Position numbers and translations under genes: made by a program. The notes below the pieces were generated by a model that was not told the DNA's origin, did no database searches, and was given only the letters and a program-made list of their open reading frames with translations. Of a stretch of 64,000 nt of DNA, positions 28,714 through 38,189 are shown in pieces (the first letter of the stretch is position 1; the number at the start of each line of letters is the position of its first letter). Origin of the DNA: Planctopirus ephydatiae (GTDB lineage: Bacteria; Planctomycetota; Planctomycetia; Planctomycetales; Planctomycetaceae); NCBI RefSeq assembly GCF_007752345.1, contig NZ_CP036299.1, positions 1,689,001-1,753,000 of the forward strand. The letters run 5' to 3'.

Positions 28714-28900
28714 TCGCGGCGTGAAAACCTGCTGATTTTCAGAGTTCAGGCGAACATTCGCTCCATACAACGTCTCGAGCGGCGAGCAAAGTCGGGGAGC
28801 CAGATGCAAGGCATGCTGATTGCAGTGAACTGCTACTAGTGAGATTGTGAATTCCACACTCTCCAAGGCGTGAGCAGTTTCTCGATGGAAAGTTTCAGGC

Positions 28901-30178
28901 ATGCCCGGTCGCAGATGTTTCGATGTCTCTTTTCTGAGCACTCAAGTTCAGTTTTCCAGCAGGCGGTGCGGTGTTCATCTGCTTCGAAAAATCGGGATGG
29001 TGTTCTGTGCGATAGCGATCGGCGGAGTTTTGCTGACTGATCTGAAGGCGAAGGAAGCTGAAAAAACTCTTTCTCGACTGACCGATGCTGAACAGAAGAT
29101 TCTTGATCAAAGCCCGTTCTTTCGCCAAGTTCAACATCACTTTGGCGAGTGGGATTTGAACCGGAATCAGGAACTCTCTACCGAAGAAATCGAGTTGGCT
29201 CTGCACAACGCCAACATCCGGGGTGCACAAGCTGCAGCGGTCACGTCCCTGCGGAGAGCTGCTCGCGGCGACAAGGAACTGGCGCCCCTTTCACTCGACA
29301 AGATCGGCAGAGGTGTCGTTACGAAGCCAACTGCTCAACCGGCGCCTCCCAAGTATCAGTCGATGTTTGAGGCGGCTCTCAAAAAGATCGAAACAACAAA
29401 ACGCGATCTGTTTGCTGATGGCCCACCCCAACTCGAATCGATCAGCCAGGGACGTCTGGGGGACTGCTTCCTGCTCGTCAGTATGGGAACCTGTGCCTGC
29501 TGCGATCCTGATCGACTGATGAAGATGATGCAGCCACAACCCGATGGAAAAATCCTCGTCACGCTGGGCAATGGCCGTCAATTGACCATTGAAGCACCCA
29601 CTGATGGAGAAGTGGCCATTGGTGCGACATCTCGGAACACGGGTTGCTGGACGAATACTTATGAGAAGGCTGTCGGTACCGTCATGCTGGAACGCGCCAG
29701 CAAGAAAGGCACCCGACACGTCACTCCACTCAGTCTGATTGGTGTCGGTGGCACACCGAGTGTTCCTCTTGAAATCCTCACTGGCCACAAAGTGCGCAAG
29801 CACAGTTGCCAGCCATATCGAGAAGCCAAAGATGAGTCAGGCCGCAGCACAGCCGACCTTTCGGCTCTGCGTGAAGATTTGAAGCGGGCCTTTACCGAAA
29901 AGCGACTGGTGGTGGGTGGTTGTGGCCCCAAAGGTTCGCAAACACTCGTCAAAGGGATTTACTACAATCATTCGTATGGTGTCCTCGAATATGACGAAGT
30001 GACGGACACGGTTCTTTTCTGGAATCCCTTTGGTCACAAATACACCCCCAAAGGACCCGATGGACTTGAGAACGGCTACACCACGACGAATGGAAAGTTC
30101 CGCGTCCCATTGAATGAAGCTGTCATGTGGTTCGGCTCCTTCAGCATTGAGACAACCGAAGCGGCACCCGAGATGTGA
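28901..30178 (+). CDS. Calpain-like cysteine protease with EF-hand, secreted or membrane-anchored
   Basis: 425 residues. The catalytic set of peptidase family C2 is readable: oxyanion Q183 and Cys189 in ISQGRLGDCF, His357 in NHSYGVLEYD and Asn375 in FWNPFG. A hydrophobic segment at 31-47 may anchor or export it. An EF-hand-like loop, DLNRNQELSTEEIE, sits at 85-98, so calcium may control activity. Calpain-type proteases occur in scattered bacteria, and planctomycetes have several; substrates are unknown. The start is uncertain: ATG 28901 or ATG 28997. Confidence 0.85.
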   Translation: MPGRRCFDVSFLSTQVQFSSRRCGVHLLRKIGMVFCAIAIGGVLLTDLKAKEAEKTLSRLTDAEQKILDQSPFFRQVQHHFGEWDLNRNQELSTEEIELALHNANIRGAQAAAVTSLRRAARGDKELAPLSLDKIGRGVVTKPTAQPAPPKYQSMFEAALKKIETTKRDLFADGPPQLESISQGRLGDCFLLVSMGTCACCDPDRLMKMMQPQPDGKILVTLGNGRQLTIEAPTDGEVAIGATSRNTGCWTNTYEKAVGTVMLERASKKGTRHVTPLSLIGVGGTPSVPLEILTGHKVRKHSCQPYREAKDESGRSTADLSALREDLKRAFTEKRLVVGGCGPKGSQTLVKGIYYNHSYGVLEYDEVTDTVLFWNPFGHKYTPKGPDGLENGYTTTNGKFRVPLNEAVMWFGSFSIETTEAAPEM

Positions 30179-30197
30179 TTGTTCAACATGTGCACGA

Positions 30198-30220
30198 AAT
30201 CATCGGCAAGAACGATGATT
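30198..30220 (+). terminator. Small stem-loop after the calpain gene
   Basis: AATCATCG and CGATGATT pair around a 7-base loop 20 bases after the stop. The T-run is weak. Confidence 0.4.
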
Positions 30221-30281
30221 GATCGGGGTAAATCTTTTGGCAGGTGATCGACTTATGTCGGCATAACAGTTAGTCAGTGAG

Positions 30282-30941
30282 CTATTTTTTAGGCTCTTCC
30301 GGGGCCGGAGTGGTTGGTGGAGTCTTGAGATCCTTGATGATTTTCAGCTCAGGCCTGCTGACTTGAAGCTCTTGAAGATCAGCATCGGAGACTTCTGTCT
30401 GCCACAGATAGAGCCTTTGTAATTTCGGAAGTTTTGCTAACCCCTTCACCCCGGCACCTGTCACCTTTGTCCCGTAGAGATTCAGATACTCGAGCTTTTC
30501 GAGTCCAGACAGATGGGCCAGTCCGGCATCAGTGATCGCCGTCTTTTCCAGATGAAGTTTCACCAGGTTTTTGAGCGTACCGACATGCACGAGACCGGCA
30601 TCGGTAATTTTGGTTCCACGGAGATTCAGAATCGCCACTTCGGGTAAACCTGGGAGTAATGCCAACTGCTCATCGGTGACGGGTTGATCTGAGAGGTGAA
30701 AACTGACATCCAGCCGGGCATCCGTCTGAGCGAGAGCCAGTACCTGGCCCCCTTTCGACTTCACCTGAGCGATCACCTGCTTCTGAGCCTCTGTGAAGGT
30801 GACTGGCTTTGCGGTTGCCGCAGGAGTTCCATCATTCCCAATGGAGATGAAAGGGTTGGACCAGATAGCCGTGGTCAATAGACTCAGGAATCCAATACGA
30901 GCGACCACCGCAAGGCTTCGAACTTCAGGACGTTTAGCCAT
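30282..30941 (-). CDS. Leucine-rich repeat protein, secreted
   Basis: 219 residues from an ATG with GGAG 7 bases upstream; the open frame to 31088 lacks support. A signal-like hydrophobic stretch is at 12-30 (VVARIGFLSLLTTAIWS). About four leucine-rich repeats of 24 residues follow, in the bacterial form LxxLxxLxLxxTxITDAGLxHL (for example LKNLVKLHLEKTAITDAGLAHL). The protein ends in a Pro/Glu/Lys-rich tail. Such repeats make binding surfaces; the partner is unknown. Confidence 0.82.
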   Translation of the reverse strand: MAKRPEVRSLAVVARIGFLSLLTTAIWSNPFISIGNDGTPAATAKPVTFTEAQKQVIAQVKSKGGQVLALAQTDARLDVSFHLSDQPVTDEQLALLPGLPEVAILNLRGTKITDAGLVHVGTLKNLVKLHLEKTAITDAGLAHLSGLEKLEYLNLYGTKVTGAGVKGLAKLPKLQRLYLWQTEVSDADLQELQVSRPELKIIKDLKTPPTTPAPEEPKK

Positions 30942-31092
30942 CGTGAACTCCGCAATCATCGTCAAGGTGTCAATTCTAGAAGTCGTCAGAGAAATACGAC
31001 AGTTCTTTGACCTCGTGAATTTATCAGCGGACTGCTGGTGATTCCAGAAGTCTCTTCTCGCGGTGTTGAATTTCTGTGAATGGTCCATGCAT

Positions 31093-31127
31093 TAAAAAAG
31101 GAAGGCAACTCTCAAGAGCTGCCTTCC
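31093..31127 (-). terminator. Rho-independent terminator of sucB
   Basis: GGAAGGCA at 31100-31107 pairs with TGCCTTCC at 31120-31127, with inner CTCT/AGAG pairing. On the minus strand a run of six T follows. Confidence 0.88.
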
Positions 31128-31183
31128 TGTCACTAATGGCTGGGCGAGGTCATCTGACGACCGCGTTGAAACTCAAGCGGAAA

Positions 31184-32437
31184 TTAAACTTCGAGCATCA
31201 GCCGGAGTGGCGACTCGACACATTCCTTAATTCGCTTGAGGAAGCTGACGGCTTCTTTGCCGTCGACAATCCGATGATCATAAGTGAGTGCAACGTACAT
31301 CATGGGACGAGCCACAATTTGCCCGTTGACCACCATGGCTCGTTCCTGAATCGAGTGCATCCCGAGGACACCGCTCTGTGGGGGATTGACAATCGGTGTG
31401 GAAAGCAATGAGCCATAAACGCCACCGTTGGAGATGGTGAAAGTCCCGCCTTCGAGATCTTGGGGCTTCAGAGAATTTTCCATGGCTCGTTTGGCGAGTT
31501 TGTTGATCGACATTTCGATCTCGGCAAAGGAGAGCTTTTCGGCACTGCGAATGACAGGAACGACAAGCCCTTTACCGCCACCGACGGCGATGCCCATATC
31601 GACATAATCGTGCATGACGATATCGCCACCCTGAATCTCGGCATTGATCGCTGGGTAAGCGAGCAGAGCATTGATGGTGGCCTTCACGAAGAACGACATG
31701 AAGCCCAGCTTGATGCCGTATTTCTCGACGAATTTGTCCTGGTATTCTTTGCGCAGAGCCATGGCTGCGGACATATCAATTTCATTGAAAGTCGTCAGCA
31801 ACGCCGCATTGTGCTGCGCTTCGACGAGTCGTTGGGCAATACGTTTGCGAATGGTGGTGAGTGGCTGGCGACGCACCACCCTTTCACCGGCGGGTGCAGT
31901 GGTAGTCGTGACAATTGTGGATGGTGTAGTTGCAGGTGCTGGCTTAGGAGCAGCAGGTGCTGGGGCGGGCGCAGGGGTGCTGCTGTGCCGCAGGACATCT
32001 TCTTTAAGCAGGCGACCACCGGGGCCACTGGCAGTGACATCGGCAGCAGAGAGACCTTTTTCGGCCAGTGCCCGGGCTGCGGCTGGCATCACAATCGTTT
32101 CACTGGTTGTTGCCGACGGAGCAGAACCGGCGCCATTGGTGGCAGGTGGGGTGCTGGGGGAAGCGGCTGGAGGAGCAGCAGGTGCGCTAACGACAGCACC
32201 GGCATCGGCCAGTCGCGCGACAACTGCCCCAACGGCGACCGTTTCGCCAGGCTGAGCCAGGATTTCCTGAAGTACACCACCATGAGTGGCCACAATGGGG
32301 AGAGTCGATTTTTCACTTTCGACCTCGACCAGTTCATCATCGGGCGAAATTGCTTCACCCACTTTTTTGAACCACTGACCAATGACGACTTCCACAATGG
32401 AGTCGCCGAAACTGGGAACCTTCACTTCGACCGGCAT
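31184..32437 (-). CDS. sucB: Dihydrolipoamide succinyltransferase (E2 of 2-oxoglutarate dehydrogenase)
   Basis: 417 residues. Domains in order: lipoyl domain at 1-75 with the lipoylated Lys43 in VESEKSTLP, an Ala/Pro/Ser-rich linker, the E1/E3-binding domain at about 112-148 ([29 protein letters not shown]), a second Ala/Pro linker, and the acyltransferase domain. Its catalytic His388 and Asp392 lie in TYDHRIVDG. It moves the succinyl group from E1 to CoA in the citric acid cycle. It follows sucA in the same direction with about 200 bases between. Confidence 0.96.
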   Translation of the reverse strand: MPVEVKVPSFGDSIVEVVIGQWFKKVGEAISPDDELVEVESEKSTLPIVATHGGVLQEILAQPGETVAVGAVVARLADAGAVVSAPAAPPAASPSTPPATNGAGSAPSATTSETIVMPAAARALAEKGLSAADVTASGPGGRLLKEDVLRHSSTPAPAPAPAAPKPAPATTPSTIVTTTTAPAGERVVRRQPLTTIRKRIAQRLVEAQHNAALLTTFNEIDMSAAMALRKEYQDKFVEKYGIKLGFMSFFVKATINALLAYPAINAEIQGGDIVMHDYVDMGIAVGGGKGLVVPVIRSAEKLSFAEIEMSINKLAKRAMENSLKPQDLEGGTFTISNGGVYGSLLSTPIVNPPQSGVLGMHSIQERAMVVNGQIVARPMMYVALTYDHRIVDGKEAVSFLKRIKECVESPLRLMLEV

Positions 32438-32638
32438 GACAGCCTCTTGCCTTCCCTCTTGAATATAGATCGATCCAGATTTGAATTGGGCCTAAGTCAG
32501 CTCAACTCGCATCCGTTAAGTTATTGCCTGACAAAACTGGATATCATCTATTGCGAACACGATTTCAACTCGAAACGAAAAACAGGCATGACAAGCTGAT
32601 CATGTTCAGTCTCGCCATGCCTGGCTTATCAATCGATT

Positions 32639-35617
32639 TTATTGGCCAAACGCTTCGGAAAGAACTCGTTCCTGCTCAATCTCATGACTCTTCTTGGAAC
32701 CGGTGGCAGGGCTGGCCGATGCGGGCCGGCTGACACAACGCAACTGATGTTGCGATAAGACGTTGAGCCCCCATTGAGCCAGAATGAATCGCCAGGCGCC
32801 CATGTTCTCTGGCTCTTCCTGCACCCACGTCACCGGAGTGTTTGGAGCGTAGCGGCTCAGTTGCTGCTGAAGCTCGGCTGTGGGCAGAGGATAAAGCTGT
32901 TCGACACGAATAATGGCTACTTCCGAGCGGCCAAGTTCTTGCCGGCGCTGGGCGAGTTCGTGATAGATTTTGCCCGTACACATGAGAATCCGCTGGACTG
33001 CGGAATCAGGCCTCGTGGTGAGGACATCCGGGTAGATTCTCTGGAACGATCCATTCGCCAGATCGTCGAGTGTGGCGGTGACCTGAGGCGAGCGGAGGTA
33101 ATACTTGGGAGTCATCACGACGAGTGGCTTGCGCCAATGTCTCAAAACCTGCCGGCGCAGCATGTGGAACATCTGAGCGGCCGTGGTCGGGTAGCAGACC
33201 TGAATGTTGTCTTCGGCACAGGCTTCGAGGAATCGTTCGAGGCGAGCACTGGAGTGTTCGGGGCCGGCCCCTTCAAAGCCATGCGGCAAGAGCATGGTCA
33301 GACCGCTGTAACGGTTCCATTTGTCTTCTGCACTGGTGATGAACTGATCGATGATCACTTGAGCCACATTGACGAAGTCGCCGAACTGGGCTTCCCAGAT
33401 GGTTAACCCATCGGGACAGTCGAGGCTGAAACCATAATCAAAGCCCAACACGCCTGTTTCTGAAAGTGCGCTGTTGTAGACCTGGAAACGAGCCTGTTCG
33501 ACTGTCAGATGCTGCAGTGGAACGTACTTAGCACCCGTTTCGATATCGTGAACCACGGCGTGGCGGTGAGCAAAGGTGCCTCGTTCGCAATCCTGCCCAT
33601 GTAAACGCACAGGATGCTTTTCTGTCAGCAATGAAGCGTAAGCCAGGATTTCGGCAGCACCCCAGTCCACAGGCTTTTCGCCGCGGGAAATGGCTCGTCT
33701 TTGGTCGAGAATATTTTGAATTTTGGGATGGGGTTTGAAACCATCGGGCAGATGCGTCTGGATTTCCAGAAGCTGCTTGAGCCGATCGACTGGAACACCT
33801 GTCGGGACATCGTGGGCAATGTCTTCATTGCCACCACGATAGGTTTTCCAAAGCTGGTTTGGCTGTTCCCAGCGATGCTGGTAATCAGAGGCTGTCGCGA
33901 CCTGATACTCGGATTCGAGCTGACTCTTGTGCTGCGAGACGAGTTCGTCCGCTTCCTGCTGAGTGACACCTCCCAGTTTGGTGAGGTGATTGGAGTAAGT
34001 GACACGCATGGGCTGGCGGCGGTCAATCGCTTTATACATGCCCGGGTTGGTGAAGCGGGGTTCATCCTGTTCGTTGTGACCACGCAAACGATAGCAGTAC
34101 ATGTCGATGACGACATCTCGCTGGAATTCACAGCGGAAATCCATGGCGAGTTCAACCACTTGAGCGACCGCTTCGGGATCTTCACCATTTACATGGAAGA
34201 TCGGGATCTGCAGCATTTTCGCGACATCGGTGGCATAGGCTGTCGAACGCCCCTGATGCGGCGGTGTGGTAAAGCCAATCTGGTTGTTGACAATCACATG
34301 CACAGTGCCCCCTGTGCGGGTGGATTCGAGCTCACTGAGGTTGAGCATTTCCTGAGTGATGCCTTCTCCGGCAAAGGCTGCATCACCATGAATCAGCAGT
34401 GCCATCGATTTGCGGCGTTCGACATCTTGCCGACGATCCTGCTTGGCCCGGACGCGGCCCAGTGCCACGGTATTGACAAACTCGAGGTGGCTGGGGTTAA
34501 AGCAGAGCGAGAGGTGGACTTTCTTGCCATCGGCAGTGGTGTAATCGTTGCTATAACCGAGGTGATATTTGACGTCGCCACGGCCCAGGTGCATCTGGGG
34601 GTCGAGATCGGCAAATTCACGGAAGATCGCCCGGGCCGGTTTGCCCATAATGCTGGCCAGGACATTCAGGCGGCCACGATGCGCCATACCGAGAATGATT
34701 TCTTCGACGCCCTGGGAGGCGGATTTGTTAATAGCCAGTTCGAGCAGCGGAATGAGCGTTTCGCCCCCTTCCAGTGAGAAACTCTTGGCGCCCTGGAACT
34801 TCCTGAGGATGAAGTCTTCAAAGACGACAGCGTCGCTCAAACGCTTAAGAATTCTTTTTTGTTGATCAGCAGTCAGAGAAATGCGGTTTTCGCTGCTCTC
34901 CATCCGATCCTGCAGCCACTCGCGCACCTTGACGTTATCGATGTGCATGAACTGTGCACCAATCGACCGGCAATAGGTATTTCGCAGCCACTGCAGAATT
35001 TCACGGAGTGTCCGAACGTTGGGCCCGCTGGAACTGACTGTTGAAAACTGGCGGTCAAGATCGCTGGGGCTGAAATCGCAGGAAGAGGGGTCGAGTTCCG
35101 GGACTGGCTCGCGCGGCTGACCCAGCGGATCAATTATAGCCGCGTAGTGACCCATGGCCCTGTAGTTGCGGATCAGGCGATCGACCCGCTCCTGCAAAAT
35201 GGCAGCTTCGAGTTCCACCGGTGAGACGACATTCGAGTCGCCCATGGTGGGTGGACGGAAGAACTGAGCCTCCTGATGAGGAGCCTGGCGGGCAACCTCG
35301 GCAATCTGGCGGAAGTATTCGCGCCAGGCAACATCCACTTTCTCAGGAGATTTCACATACTCCTGATAGAGCGATTCGACATACGAGGGGCTGGAACTGG
35401 CCACGTTTTCGAGTTCGCGAGCCAGTTCATCTGTCGTCAGATGTGCCTGGTGCGAACCATTTGTGCTGTCAGGAGTTGGAGACGATATCTGCCGAGTGCT
35501 GGCAGTTGGGGAAGCGGACATAAAATTGGGGCTGTTCGCAGAAGGTAGAGTCGAGTTTTCGGGGGCAACAGGACGTGCGGGGCGGGAGGTAGCCATCAGC
35601 GTGTCAGAGGGACTCAT
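32639..35617 (-). CDS. sucA: 2-oxoglutarate dehydrogenase E1 component
   Basis: About 992 residues. It decarboxylates 2-oxoglutarate with thiamine diphosphate. After a Ser/Thr/Pro-rich start comes the usual N-terminal element SYVESLYQEYVKSPEKVDVAWREYF. GMAHRGRLNVLASI and the ThDP/Mg motif GDAAFAGEGITQEMLN...VNNQIGFTT are intact. The transketolase C-terminal block ends in the SucA-type WVQEEPENMGAW. The ATG at 35617 is preferred; a TTG at 35689 and an ATG at 35596 are other options. No lpd or sucCD lies nearby. Confidence 0.96.
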   Translation of the reverse strand: MSPSDTLMATSRPARPVAPENSTLPSANSPNFMSASPTASTRQISSPTPDSTNGSHQAHLTTDELARELENVASSSPSYVESLYQEYVKSPEKVDVAWREYFRQIAEVARQAPHQEAQFFRPPTMGDSNVVSPVELEAAILQERVDRLIRNYRAMGHYAAIIDPLGQPREPVPELDPSSCDFSPSDLDRQFSTVSSSGPNVRTLREILQWLRNTYCRSIGAQFMHIDNVKVREWLQDRMESSENRISLTADQQKRILKRLSDAVVFEDFILRKFQGAKSFSLEGGETLIPLLELAINKSASQGVEEIILGMAHRGRLNVLASIMGKPARAIFREFADLDPQMHLGRGDVKYHLGYSNDYTTADGKKVHLSLCFNPSHLEFVNTVALGRVRAKQDRRQDVERRKSMALLIHGDAAFAGEGITQEMLNLSELESTRTGGTVHVIVNNQIGFTTPPHQGRSTAYATDVAKMLQIPIFHVNGEDPEAVAQVVELAMDFRCEFQRDVVIDMYCYRLRGHNEQDEPRFTNPGMYKAIDRRQPMRVTYSNHLTKLGGVTQQEADELVSQHKSQLESEYQVATASDYQHRWEQPNQLWKTYRGGNEDIAHDVPTGVPVDRLKQLLEIQTHLPDGFKPHPKIQNILDQRRAISRGEKPVDWGAAEILAYASLLTEKHPVRLHGQDCERGTFAHRHAVVHDIETGAKYVPLQHLTVEQARFQVYNSALSETGVLGFDYGFSLDCPDGLTIWEAQFGDFVNVAQVIIDQFITSAEDKWNRYSGLTMLLPHGFEGAGPEHSSARLERFLEACAEDNIQVCYPTTAAQMFHMLRRQVLRHWRKPLVVMTPKYYLRSPQVTATLDDLANGSFQRIYPDVLTTRPDSAVQRILMCTGKIYHELAQRRQELGRSEVAIIRVEQLYPLPTAELQQQLSRYAPNTPVTWVQEEPENMGAWRFILAQWGLNVLSQHQLRCVSRPASASPATGSKKSHEIEQERVLSEAFGQ

Positions 35618-36281
35618 CTCGGTCACTTCAAGGGAGAACCCGGCTCGCCGGCAGTCTGGTGGAAAGCCCCGGGCGATGCTTTCCACCAAAATGATCCACC
35701 CGCCACGGGAGGATCGAGTTCTGGCGAGGTTATCTGTTAAACCGTAGCAGAATTACCAATTTTGCAACACAGGAAGTCGGGCAGAAGTTGGAAATCAGGG
35801 AAAAGTCATTTGTGATCTTGAATCAAAACCTGTGCTTCAATCCCAAATCGATTTTGCGGCAACCTGATGTTCTGCTTATTTGCTGAGTCTAGGTCGCTGG
35901 TCTCATCGAGTATTGGCAGAGCTCCTCATCAAAAGTCGTGATTTTGCACAAATGAGACTTATTAAGTAGTGATCGCTGTGTAGTGCGAAGAGGATCAATC
36001 GGATGGCGCAAAAGATGTCCGATTTGCACAAGTTCTCCGGGAAAACTTCCTTTTCCGCCAGTTGATAACCATTGATGATGCCAATGGAAAGTTAATCGAT
36101 CATCCAGGGCAACAAATTCTGGTGAGCCGTGGAATGTGCACAAACTGAGAAAACAGGTGCAATCTTACGTCTGCACACTTATCATCACCTCATTATATCA
36201 TCAAGTGATGAATTCTAGCTCGCGTCAGGGCCGTTCGAGCGTGAGGGGGAAGATCGTCAATTCTTGCGAAAGTCACTGGCT
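35618..36281. other. 664-base gap between divergent genes
   Basis: No believable gene. It is AT-richer than its surroundings and contains a short TCATCA-AG-TGATGA inverted repeat near 36199-36212, not far upstream of the metallo-beta-lactamase gene, which could be an operator. Confidence 0.4.
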
Positions 36282-37382
36282 ATGAATGGCTTGCGAATGG
36301 TTGAACAACGGATTTTTCGTGTTCTGGCGACAGTGCTGGCGATGGCTGCCTTGTTGTGGCTGCCCTGGAGCAATGTGTTGGCTGATGAGAAAAATGGCGA
36401 ACTCGAAATCTATTTCATTGATGTTGAGGGGGGGGCCGCCACGTTGCTGGTGACACCCGCAGGGGAATCGATTCTCATCGATTCGGGCTATCCTGATTAT
36501 GGCGGCCGGGATCTGAATCGCATTGTGCGCGTGGTGAAAGAGGTCGCTGGTCGATCTCGAATCGACAAAGCGATTGTCTCTCACTGGCATCTGGATCATT
36601 ACGGCAATCATGCGGCACTCGTCAGCAAAGTTCCCGTCACGGCCTTTTATGACCGGGGAATTCCGGAAGATCTTCCGGAAGACAAAGGGTTTCCCGAGCG
36701 AATTGCCATGTACCGAGCTGCCACACAGAACAAGTCGACAGCCCTTTCCCCCGGAGACAAACTGCCACTGAAAAATGCTGAATCAGGTCAAGGTGCTCCA
36801 CAAATCACAGCCGAAGTGATCACATCGAGTGGAAAAACCATTCCGAATGTGGGGCCCGCCAATCCGTTTGCCAGTGAGCACGTCGCGAAACCTGAGGACA
36901 CTTCTGACAATGCCCGCAGTTTGAGTCTGCTCTTCAAACTGGGGGATTTCGCCTTTTTGACATGTGGTGACCTGACGTGGAACACCGAACATCGGTTGAT
37001 GTCGCCTCATAACCCGATTGGTCAGGTCGATCTGTTTATGGTGACTCACCATGGCCTTGATGTCAGTAACAATCCTGTACTGGTCAAAGCGATTGAGCCG
37101 GTCGCCACTGTCACCTGCAACGGTCCCACCAAAGGGGGCATGCTCCCGGTTCTGAAAACACTTGGGACGATCCCGACTCTCAAGGCTCAGTTTCAGTTGC
37201 ATCGGAACATCAAGCTGGGAGATGACGTCCAGCCACCACCGCACCGGATTGCCAATTCCAGTGATACTGCTGAGTGCAAAGGGCATTACATCAAGGCGTC
37301 GGTCTCTCCAGACGGCAAGCAATTTCGTATTCAGGTCGAAGGCCAGCAGCCGGAAATGTTTGAGACCCTCCTGCGCAAATAA
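36282..37382 (+). CDS. Secreted metallo-beta-lactamase-fold hydrolase (ComEC-hydrolase like)
   Basis: About 366 residues. The start (MNGLRMVEQRIFRVLATVLAMAALLWLPWSNVLADE) is a signal peptide. The metal motif HxHxDH is HWHLDH at 101-106, preceded by ILIDSGYPDYGG, and GD in LTCGDLTW and HHGLDVSNNP supply further ligands. This spacing resembles the soluble hydrolase part of ComEC/Rec2 and phosphodiesterase-type members more than true beta-lactamases. Substrate unknown. Starts at TTG 36264 or ATG 36297 are possible. Confidence 0.84.
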   Translation: MNGLRMVEQRIFRVLATVLAMAALLWLPWSNVLADEKNGELEIYFIDVEGGAATLLVTPAGESILIDSGYPDYGGRDLNRIVRVVKEVAGRSRIDKAIVSHWHLDHYGNHAALVSKVPVTAFYDRGIPEDLPEDKGFPERIAMYRAATQNKSTALSPGDKLPLKNAESGQGAPQITAEVITSSGKTIPNVGPANPFASEHVAKPEDTSDNARSLSLLFKLGDFAFLTCGDLTWNTEHRLMSPHNPIGQVDLFMVTHHGLDVSNNPVLVKAIEPVATVTCNGPTKGGMLPVLKTLGTIPTLKAQFQLHRNIKLGDDVQPPPHRIANSSDTAECKGHYIKASVSPDGKQFRIQVEGQQPEMFETLLRK

Positions 37383-37705
37383 GTTCTTCCGTGTTGATGC
37401 AAGCGACAATGTTAGGATCGAAGCACAGTTTGGTTGGAAGCTGGCCAAGCTCCATTTTCGCTCATCATAGGTGAACGTACACAATGTTAATTTAACAGCT
37501 AAATACCAAGGTTCGTTGCATAAGGCAAGTTTGTTAGTGGATTTTTATCCACATCAAGCCTGGCGATTCGACATCTGTGGCATCAGCTTTCAGTAAAGTC
37601 TCTGGAGATTGAAAAAACGATTTGACGCTGGCTGTTCATGTGACAGATTTCCGATAGGTAAAGTTTTTACCTCAATCGTTTCGTTCTGCTGTGAGGTTTC
37701 TGCCA
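37383..37705. other. Gap without a gene
   Basis: 323 bases, AT-rich towards its end, upstream of the PilZ gene. Probably its promoter; no motif was certain. Confidence 0.35.
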
Positions 37706-38122
37706 ATGAGCGCTTATGCTTCAACCACCACTGACCGCCAGGCTCGGACGTGGGAACGCATGATGAAGTGGCTGGAACGCATGGCTGAACGCGACCAGCA
37801 ACTGTATGGCGCCGTTCGCCAGTTTGAGCGAAAAAGTTTTCATGCCAACGTGATTGTCTGTGTGTTGACTCCGGATGATCCCATTGCCGGCCCGAATCAT
37901 CCTTCGGCTCGCACGGCTGTCGCTTTTAATATTTCGCAAGGTGGCGTGGGTTTGATCTCTTCGGAAGCCTTCGACAGCTCATCCCTGCAGATTGGCTTGC
38001 GACTTCCTGATGGTAATTATCGCTGGAAAGAAGGCCGCGTCGTGCGTGTCCGCGAGATTCCTGGTGAATCATTTGTCGAATATGGCGTTTCTTTCCGGAA
38101 AACTACCGAATCTGCCAGCTGA
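37706..38122 (+). CDS. PilZ-domain protein (putative cyclic-di-GMP binder)
   Basis: 138 residues. PilZ consensus is present: RxxxR at 38-42 (RQFER) and NxSxxG at 75-80 (NISQGG), the two parts that hold cyclic-di-GMP. An N-terminal helix rich in Met, Arg and Glu precedes the domain. No output domain is fused, so it probably acts through a partner protein. GAGG lies about 9 bases before the ATG at 37706. It is convergent with the Hsp70-like gene. Confidence 0.82.
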   Translation: MSAYASTTTDRQARTWERMMKWLERMAERDQQLYGAVRQFERKSFHANVIVCVLTPDDPIAGPNHPSARTAVAFNISQGGVGLISSEAFDSSSLQIGLRLPDGNYRWKEGRVVRVREIPGESFVEYGVSFRKTTESAS

Positions 38123-38189
38123 TAATGTGACTTGGTGATTATGGCCGGGTAGTGATAACGGCGACGCGTCAAGCTGCCTCTGCTTCTGT

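Noticed and set aside
35889-36143. 84-residue reading frame in the gap before the metallo-beta-lactamase gene
   Set aside because: TTG start, no ribosome binding site, composition unlike the coding regions.
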